Shown: piece by piece, positions 1-5,051 of the stretch
Position numbering within the stretch: the first letter of the stretch is position 1
Layout: each line of letters begins with the position of its first letter
Assembly (NCBI GenBank): GCA_030618475.1
Contig: JAUXDG010000122.1
Span: 1 to 7,749, forward strand
DNA from: Gammaproteobacteria bacterium
GTDB taxonomy: Bacteria; Pseudomonadota; Gammaproteobacteria; DSM-19610
Direction: 5' to 3'
Length of the DNA: 7,749 bases
Program-made: the position numbers and the translations under genes
The notes under the pieces: generated by a model
The model's database searches: none
Told to the model about the DNA's origin: nothing
The model's input: only the letters and a program-made list of their open reading frames with translations

Positions 1-2
1 AC

Positions 3-530
3 AGAACGACATGGCTACGATCCGACTTTCAGGCCGATATTCTGCTGGTGACCGGTTATGTCTCGGTCAAGACCCTCAAGCGTATCATCCTGACCTATGA
101 GCAGATGCCGGCGCCGAAATACGTGATCGGCATCTGTTCCTGCACCGTCAACGGCGGCATGTACTGGCAGAGCTACGCCACCGCCAAGATGCTCAAGGAG
201 TACATGCCGGTGGATATCTATATCGCCGGCTGCATGCCCAGGCCGGAAGCCGTTATCAGCGGCCTGCGCGAGCTGATGGATGACATCAAGAGCGGGCGTG
301 GGAATTCCTGGAAGAAATATTTCCAGAATTACGATTACTACCTGGGCAATCAGCAGAAGCTGTTTGGCGAACACTGGCAGACGCCCACCGACATCATCGC
401 CGAGGCGCGCCACTACGAACTGATCACGGACCAGACCCTGGGTGAACACACGGCTTTACTGGAGAAACACCAGAAACCGCTGGACGCGCTGGAGATGAGG
501 CTGACAAGCAAAGAGAAGCAGGCAACGTGA
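3..530 (+). CDS. nuoB: NuoB-like subunit of complex I / group 4 hydrogenase-type complex (5' partial)
   Basis: This is the small electron-transfer subunit that in complex I and group 4 hydrogenases carries the [4Fe-4S] cluster next to the active site (N2 in complex I), in the hydrophilic arm on the cytoplasmic face. Visible family motifs are ADILLVTG, YEQMPAPKYVIG, the cysteine segment GICSCTVNGG (nt 129-158) and GCMPRPEA (nt 228-251), which supply two cluster cysteines. The N-terminal cysteines lie off the left edge. The frame is open to the edge; the GTG at 48 falls inside a conserved segment, so it is not the true start. About 90 residues follow the PRPEA motif, a long, charged C-terminal tail. 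The stop overlaps the next start by 4 bases (GTGA). The first ~29 nt do not read like the family in this frame (see findings). A hydrogenase small subunit of the group 4 type is the alternative, but the neighbouring large subunit argues against a hydrogenase. Confidence 0.88.
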   Translation, partial: RTTWLRSDFQADILLVTGYVSVKTLKRIILTYEQMPAPKYVIGICSCTVNGGMYWQSYATAKMLKEYMPVDIYIAGCMPRPEAVISGLRELMDDIKSGRGNSWKKYFQNYDYYLGNQQKLFGEHWQTPTDIIAEARHYELITDQTLGEHTALLEKHQKPLDALEMRLTSKEKQAT

Positions 531-1078
531 GCAAGGAATTAAACATCTGGCTGGACAACCTGCTGGAAGACATCGAAAGCGTTCAGTTCAAACGCAAGAG
601 TTCGCGCCGCGTGCGTGTTGATGTGGCATCGGAAGCCCTGCCAGCACTGCTGGAGTTGCTGCAGGGTCACGCCAGCTACGTGCATCTGTCCGCGATCAGC
701 TGTGTTGACTGGATCGCTGATAACGAGTTCGAACTGGTGTATCACGTCTGGTCCTATGAAACCCGCTCACTGGTTTCCGCGCATACGCGCATACCGCGTG
801 ACCCGGGGGTATATCTGTCGATCTATGACCTGTACCAGCCGGCGGCTTTTTTCGAGCGCGATATCCATGAAATGTTCGGTGTCTATTTCGAAGGCAGTCC
901 GGACATGGGGAAGTTCATCCTCACCGAATGGGACGGACCGCCACCCATGCGCAAGGATTTCGACTCGGAAGCGTTTGTGAACCAGACATTCAGCTGGGAA
1001 CAATATCACCCGCAATGGCTGAAGGATATTGAAGAGCAAGGCGGCGGCATCACCACCCGGCCGGAGGATGTGCGCTGA
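527..1078 (+). CDS. nuoC: NuoC-like 30 kDa subunit
   Basis: This 183-residue protein belongs to the NuoC / 30 kDa family, a structural subunit of the hydrophilic arm that packs against NuoD and NuoB and has no cofactor of its own. The signature region is clear: CVDWIADNEFELVYHVWS in the middle, then FFERDIHEMFGVYFEGSP and the terminal WDGPPPMRKDFD, equivalent to the usual ERExxDMFG...GHPxLRKDF motif. The start is a GTG at 527 that overlaps the upstream TGA (GTGA), with a purine-rich GAGAAG at 513-518 as a weak ribosome binding site. Its stop overlaps the nuoD start (TGATG). NuoC and NuoD are separate genes here, not fused as in E. coli. The length is normal for an unfused NuoC. The family call is firm; which complex it serves follows from the neighbours. 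Confidence 0.92.
   Translation: MSKELNIWLDNLLEDIESVQFKRKSSRRVRVDVASEALPALLELLQGHASYVHLSAISCVDWIADNEFELVYHVWSYETRSLVSAHTRIPRDPGVYLSIYDLYQPAAFFERDIHEMFGVYFEGSPDMGKFILTEWDGPPPMRKDFDSEAFVNQTFSWEQYHPQWLKDIEEQGGGITTRPEDVR
1063..1067 (+). promoter_or_regulatory. Shine-Dalgarno for nuoD-like gene
   Basis: GGAGG lies 10 bases before the ATG at 1078, inside the 3' end of nuoC. With the TGATG stop/start overlap it fixes the start of the NuoD-like subunit and supports translational coupling. Confidence 0.7.
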
Positions 1079-2220
1079 TGAGACCCGAGAACTACCAGGC
1101 GAAAAGCCAGCCGCCCAGCAACGAATACGAGCTGAACTTCGGCCCCAATCATCCGGGTATCGAAGGCAACTATGCCTTCAAGGTAAAGCTGAACGGCGAC
1201 GAAGTGCTGGAGGCCCGTGCCGATGCCGGCTACCTGCACCGCGGTTTCGAGAAGCTGATGGAAGGGCGACTGTGGATCCAGAACATCGCGCTGGTACCGC
1301 GCATCTGCGTGCCCGACCCGGTGCCCATGGAAGTCTGCTATTCGCTGGCGATCGAGGAAATCGGTGGTCTCGAAGTACCGGAACGCGCGCAGTGGATCCG
1401 GGTCATGCATCTGGAAATGTCACGCCTGGCGGCACACCTGTTTGCCTTTGGCGGCCACGCCGCCACTACCGGCATGTACACCCCGATGTTCTGGGGTGTC
1501 GCCGACCGCGACCTTGTGCTCGACCGCTTTGAAGAGCTGACCGGTGGCCGTGTCTACAGCATTTACAATATACCCGGCGGCGTACGCCGCGATATTCCCG
1601 ACGGTTTCCTGGAACGTCTGAGCAGCCTGCTGGACTACCTGGAATCACGCCTGCCCGACTACGACAACTTGTTCTTTACCAATCAGGTATTCGTCAAACG
1701 TGCCCGTGATGTCGGCAAAATGACCCAGGAGCAGGCGCTTAAATGGGGCGTGACAGGGCCTAACCTGCGCGCCACCGGACTGGCGTTTGACGTGCGCCGC
1801 GATGATCCCTACCTGGTATACGACAGAATCGAGTTTGATATCCCCACCGAACCGGGCGGTGACGCCCTGTCGCGCAACCTGGTACGCCGCGCAGAGCTGA
1901 AACAAAGTATTCATATCCTGCGTCAGGTCATCGATCGCCTGCCCTCCATCAAGGGTCCGATACGTTGCCCGATCCCGAACCCGCTGGCCTGGAATGTGCC
2001 TGCCGGTGAAGCCTATACCCGGGTGGAATCCTCCAAGGGTGAACTGGCCTACTACGTGGTGTCCACGGGTGGCGACAAGCCCTACCGCGTGCACGTACGC
2101 GGACCTTCCAGCATGCACGCGGTACAGGTGCTGGAAAACCTGGCGGTGGGTTGCCGGCTGGAAGACATCGCTCAGATCATGTTCTCGCTGGATGCCTGCC
2201 CGCCGGAGGTCGATCGCTGA
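1078..2220 (+). CDS. nuoD: NuoD-like / hydrogenase-related large subunit lacking full Ni-Fe and quinone ligand sets
   Basis: This 380-residue protein is of the 49 kDa NuoD / [NiFe]-hydrogenase large-subunit family, which sits at the catalytic end of the hydrophilic arm. Family landmarks are FGPNHPGIEG (21-30), DAGYLHRGFEKLMEG (49-63), LEMSRLAAHLFAFGG (112-126), the YNIPGGVRRDIP region (~163-174), and a C-terminus ending in EVDR. Two sites are unusual. At the hydrogenase L1 position it reads RICVPDP (C77, D80), and at L2 DACPPEVDR (C374, E377), so only the first cysteine of each CxxC pair remains. Aligning to complex I by eye, the quinone-binding Tyr becomes Val78 and the HPxxHG His becomes Glu29. 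It is therefore neither an ordinary hydrogenase nor an ordinary quinone reductase subunit by sequence. It starts at the ATG at 1078, overlapping the nuoC stop by one base. The family call is secure; the substrate is unknown. Confidence 0.9.
   Translation: MRPENYQAKSQPPSNEYELNFGPNHPGIEGNYAFKVKLNGDEVLEARADAGYLHRGFEKLMEGRLWIQNIALVPRICVPDPVPMEVCYSLAIEEIGGLEVPERAQWIRVMHLEMSRLAAHLFAFGGHAATTGMYTPMFWGVADRDLVLDRFEELTGGRVYSIYNIPGGVRRDIPDGFLERLSSLLDYLESRLPDYDNLFFTNQVFVKRARDVGKMTQEQALKWGVTGPNLRATGLAFDVRRDDPYLVYDRIEFDIPTEPGGDALSRNLVRRAELKQSIHILRQVIDRLPSIKGPIRCPIPNPLAWNVPAGEAYTRVESSKGELAYYVVSTGGDKPYRVHVRGPSSMHAVQVLENLAVGCRLEDIAQIMFSLDACPPEVDR
2205..2209 (+). promoter_or_regulatory. Shine-Dalgarno deciding the flavoprotein start
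   Basis: GGAGG lies 10 bases before the ATG at 2220, the same spacing as for the preceding gene. It favours 2220 over the in-frame ATG at 2151, which would put 69 extra bases inside nuoD and add a leader without family character. Confidence 0.75.
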
Positions 2221-4049
2221 TGTCAGACATCCCCTACAAGGACAAGGGCAGCATCCTCAGGCCGATCAAGGCGCTGAGCTTCTTAGCCCGCAAGCCGGTG
2301 ACTGAAAAGATCGAGCCACGCCCGGCGGCGGCGAATTACCGTGGCTTCCACGTTAACGACTGGGATCTGTGTATCGGTTGCAGCACCTGTCAGAAAGTGT
2401 GCGACAACGCCGCCATCACCATGGTGAAGATACCCGGCCTGCCTGAGGATCCGGTCAAGGGTATCCGTAACGAACGCCCGGCGATCGATTACGGGCGCTG
2501 CTGCTGGTGCGGGTTGTGCGTGGACATCTGCCCGACCAGCTCGCTGTCGCTGACCACGGAGTATGTGCACACCTGCCATGAGGACGAACTCGACAGCTAC
2601 TTCATCCTGCCGGACCCCAAAGGAATTCACCATAAACATTTCCCCAAGGGCTGGGCCAAGACCGCAGACGCCGACCTGGTGGACCTCGAACGCCAGCCAA
2701 TGGAAGAACTCGACGCCGAAGAGCGGCTCAAGTCGTTCGACGAGATGGTGGAGGGTTTTACCGATCAGCAGGCGATCATCGAGGCATCCCGCTGCGTGCA
2801 GTGCGGCATGTGCCACGATTCCTGCCCCACCCATATGCACGCCCCGGAATACATACGCGCGATCTGGGAAGGCAACGCCGAGGAGGCGGTGCGACAGATC
2901 TACCGCAGCAACCCCTTCTCCCACGTCTGTGGCCGGATCTGTACACATCGCTGTGAGACAGCCTGTTCCATCGGCCGGCGCGGTGAGCCGGTGGCGATAC
3001 GCTGGCTGAAACGCTATGCGATGGATTCGGTATCAGACCTGCGCATCCGCGAAATTGCCGCCGAGGGCAAGGTCGACTATATCAGCGGCAAAAAGGTCGC
3101 GATCATCGGTGCCGGCCCCGCAGGTCTGACCGCCGCCTTCGATCTGATCAGCAAAGGCCACGAAGTCACCGTGTTCGAGGCGCTCGACAAACCCGGCGGC
3201 ATGACGCGTTACGGTATCCCTGAATATCGCCTGCCCTACGATCGCCTTGATGCTGACGTCGCGGTCATCACCTCGCTCGGAGTCAAAATCCAGTACAACA
3301 CCCGTATCGGCCAGGACATCAGTATTAGTGAGCTGGAACGAAACTATGATGCCGTACTGGTTGCCATCGGCCTGCAGCAAGGCCGTTCGACCCGTATTCC
3401 CGGCAGTGATCACAAACAGGTGAAGAAAGCGGTGGAATTGCTGCGCAAGATCACCCAGGGCAAGGCCTTCAATATTCCACAATCTGCGGTGGTCATCGGC
3501 GGCGGTAACGTGGCCATGGACATTGCCCGCAGCCTGGCACGCCTGCAGAAGGAAAATTACGGTGAAGTCCGTATCACCCTCACGGCACTGGAAGACTTCG
3601 ATCATTTCCTCGCCGACGCTGAAGAAATCAAGGAGGCACGCGAGGAAGGCATCGAGATACTCGACAGCCGGGGTCCCAAACAATGTGTCACAAACGATAA
3701 GGGTCAGTTAAGCGGCCTGGTGACACTGCGCGTGAATTCCATCTTTGACGACGACGGGCGCTTTGCACCCAGCTACGATGACAGCGACGAACAGGTACAC
3801 CCCGCTGACATGGTGATCGAGGCGATCGGCCAGATGACCGACATTTCACTGTTCGGCGATGAATTGACCGAACGCCTGGAGTGGAACCGTGGCCGTCTCA
3901 AGGTCGAACAGGACGGCCGCAGCTCCGAGCCCTGGCTGTGGTCGGCCGGTGACATGGTGTTCGGACCCGACGTGGTACACGCAGTGGCTGACGGACACCG
4001 TGTGGCAGCCAGTATCGAGAAACACCTCGCCACGCCCGGGAGCTGGTAA
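2220..4049 (+). CDS. NuoI-like ferredoxin fused to GltD-type NAD(P)H:FAD oxidoreductase
   Basis: This 609-residue cytoplasmic iron-sulfur flavoprotein probably moves electrons between NAD(P)H and the NuoBCD arm. Residues ~40-110 form a two-[4Fe-4S] ferredoxin region like NuoI: C51/C54/C57/C61 (CIGCSTCQKVC) and C94/C97/C100/C104 (CCWCGLCVDICP). Residues ~165-270 are the GltD-type cysteine region, with C192/C195/C198/C202 (CVQCGMCHDSCP) and C237/C241/C245/C249. An FAD Rossmann site GAGPAGL is at 297-303, followed by EALDKPGGMTRYGIPEYRLP at 320-339. The pyridine-nucleotide site GGGNVAMD is at 427-434, and the C-terminal flavin motif is SAGDMVFGPDVVHAVADG. No membrane segment is seen. The Arg-Arg that reads NADPH in typical GltD proteins is replaced by ALED (456-459), which leans towards NADH or altered specificity. 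The ATG at 2220 overlaps the nuoD stop (TGATG). It resembles DsrL-like and NfnB-like enzymes in parts, but the N-terminal NuoI region and the operon point to a complex I-type input module. Confidence 0.88.
   Translation: MSDIPYKDKGSILRPIKALSFLARKPVTEKIEPRPAAANYRGFHVNDWDLCIGCSTCQKVCDNAAITMVKIPGLPEDPVKGIRNERPAIDYGRCCWCGLCVDICPTSSLSLTTEYVHTCHEDELDSYFILPDPKGIHHKHFPKGWAKTADADLVDLERQPMEELDAEERLKSFDEMVEGFTDQQAIIEASRCVQCGMCHDSCPTHMHAPEYIRAIWEGNAEEAVRQIYRSNPFSHVCGRICTHRCETACSIGRRGEPVAIRWLKRYAMDSVSDLRIREIAAEGKVDYISGKKVAIIGAGPAGLTAAFDLISKGHEVTVFEALDKPGGMTRYGIPEYRLPYDRLDADVAVITSLGVKIQYNTRIGQDISISELERNYDAVLVAIGLQQGRSTRIPGSDHKQVKKAVELLRKITQGKAFNIPQSAVVIGGGNVAMDIARSLARLQKENYGEVRITLTALEDFDHFLADAEEIKEAREEGIEILDSRGPKQCVTNDKGQLSGLVTLRVNSIFDDDGRFAPSYDDSDEQVHPADMVIEAIGQMTDISLFGDELTERLEWNRGRLKVEQDGRSSEPWLWSAGDMVFGPDVVHAVADGHRVAASIEKHLATPGSW
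4038..4042 (+). promoter_or_regulatory. Shine-Dalgarno for ferritin-like gene
   Basis: GGGAG lies 6 bases before the ATG at 4049, which overlaps the previous stop (TAATG). Site and overlap support this start and co-translation with the flavoprotein. Confidence 0.6.
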
Positions 4050-4573
4050 TGACTGAACATGAAGAAGGCCACAGCGCCGCGTATCAACGCATCCAATCCA
4101 AGAAAAGCCTGGCAGATATTCTGGAAGTCGCAACCTCTTTCGAGAAATCGGCATTCGAGTTCTATACTGCCCTGATCCCCAGGGTCAGCAAGAACCTGCG
4201 CTACCTGGTGGAGGAACTGGCCGACGAGGAAAAGCAGCACTACGAACTATTCACGAAGCTGGCGAAAAACCCGGATATCGAAAGCCGGATTCATGACAAA
4301 ATCCAGACACCGGTGGAAGACCGCCGCTTTTCCGATTACATTCAGTTGCCCGAACTGGGCGACAAGCCGGATGATCAGGCCATCCTGCAATACGCGATAG
4401 GCCGTGAAGATGCCGCCATGAAACAATACCGGGAACTCGCAGACAGTACCGAAGCCGGGCCGATACACGACCTGTTCGAGTATCTCTCATACGAAGAAAC
4501 CATGCACAAACGCGAACTCGAAAAACTGTATTACGAAACCGTCCACAGTGGTGGTCCCGGTTCGACAATATAA
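4049..4573 (+). CDS. Ferritin-like (rubrerythrin-type) di-iron protein without rubredoxin domain
   Basis: This 174-residue soluble protein has the ferritin-like four-helix pattern of the rubrerythrin/erythrin group. The expected di-iron ligands are all present: E32 in the first helix (FEKSAFEFY), E61xxH64 (EKQH) in the second, E120 in YAIGREDAAMKQY in the third, and E150xxH153 (ETMH) in the fourth. A loop of about 40 residues (~74-112) separates the two helix pairs. There is no CxxC, so the rubredoxin electron-input domain of classical rubrerythrin is absent and an outside donor would be needed. It is the last gene of the plus-strand set, overlapping the flavoprotein stop by one base (TAATG), which suggests a working tie to that enzyme. 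Possible roles, inferred only, are peroxide or oxygen reduction protecting the iron-sulfur arm, or iron handling for cluster supply. The fold call is strong; the reaction is not known. Confidence 0.85.
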   Translation: MTEHEEGHSAAYQRIQSKKSLADILEVATSFEKSAFEFYTALIPRVSKNLRYLVEELADEEKQHYELFTKLAKNPDIESRIHDKIQTPVEDRRFSDYIQLPELGDKPDDQAILQYAIGREDAAMKQYRELADSTEAGPIHDLFEYLSYEETMHKRELEKLYYETVHSGGPGSTI

Positions 4574-4599
4574 TCAGACCGGGAGGCGCCTGCAATAAT

Positions 4600-5010
4600 C
4601 TACTCGCAGTAGGCGAGAATGGTGGCCATGGCACTGGTAAACTCTTCGAAGGAATGTGGTTTGACGATGTAGTCCTCCACGTCGTACTCAAAGGCGGCGG
4701 CACGGTCACGTGGCTCATTCGAAGAAGTCAGGACAATAACCGGCAGAGACTGCAGATCCGGGTCCGCACGAAGTTCCTTCAGGAACTCAATACCTCCCAT
4801 TTTAGGAAGATTGAGATCCAGCAGTATCAGCGAAGGGTTTGGCTCAATCTTTGGAAAGCCGTCACCGCGCAACATACCGAGTGCTTCGACACCGGTACGC
4901 GCAACGTAGATCGGATTGCTGACATCATTTTTTTGCAGAGCCCGCTTGACAGTCATAATATCGACCCTGTCATCTTCCACGAGCAATATGACGGCGTTTT
5001 CATCAAGCAT
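4600..5010 (-). CDS. Stand-alone CheY/Rcp1-like response regulator
   Basis: This is a 136-residue single receiver domain with no output domain. The phosphorylation site is complete: acidic pair D13/D14 (LLVEDDRVD), phospho-acceptor D65 (LILLDLNLPKMGG), T95 (VIVLTSS) and K117 (DYIVKPHS). The VEDDxxD start, VARTGVEAL and the LTSS segment resemble Rcp1-type regulators that partner with phytochrome-like or CHASE histidine kinases. It lies directly downstream of the histidine kinase, its likely phosphodonor. The start chosen is the ATG at 5010, right before the conserved fold. A GGGGG at 5024-5028 is upstream, but 13 bases away. An in-frame TTG at 5055, overlapping the kinase TGA (TTGA), would add 15 residues without family character. 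With no DNA-binding or enzyme domain it must act by protein contact or in a phosphorelay; the target is not visible here. Confidence 0.92.
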   Translation of the reverse strand: MLDENAVILLVEDDRVDIMTVKRALQKNDVSNPIYVARTGVEALGMLRGDGFPKIEPNPSLILLDLNLPKMGGIEFLKELRADPDLQSLPVIVLTSSNEPRDRAAAFEYDVEDYIVKPHSFEEFTSAMATILAYCE

Positions 5011-5051
5011 CAGTAAGTATATACCCCCGTTACGGCAGACCCGCCTAGCCT

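Noticed and set aside
2151..2219. Upstream ATG at 2151 as the flavoprotein start.
   Set aside because: It lies deep inside nuoD, adds 23 residues without family character, and the ATG at 2220 has a good GGAGG and a stop/start overlap.
1078..2220. A functional [NiFe] hydrogenase large subunit.
   Set aside because: Two of the four required cysteines are replaced (D80, E377).
2283..2948. Long minus-strand open frame opposite the flavoprotein gene, and similar ones opposite nuoD and the ferritin-like gene.
   Set aside because: They mirror high-GC coding sequence, show no family motif and have no separate ribosome binding signal.
2220..4049. Glutamate synthase small subunit (GltD) proper.
   Set aside because: There is no glutamate synthase large subunit nearby, the N-terminal NuoI-like ferredoxin region is foreign to GltD, and the neighbours are NuoB, NuoC and NuoD.
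4574..4612. Possible bidirectional terminator at the convergent junction (GGCGCC, and CTACT-CGC-AGTAG at 4600-4612).
   Set aside because: The stems are only 3-5 base pairs, part lies inside the regulator's stop region, and no T-run follows on either strand.
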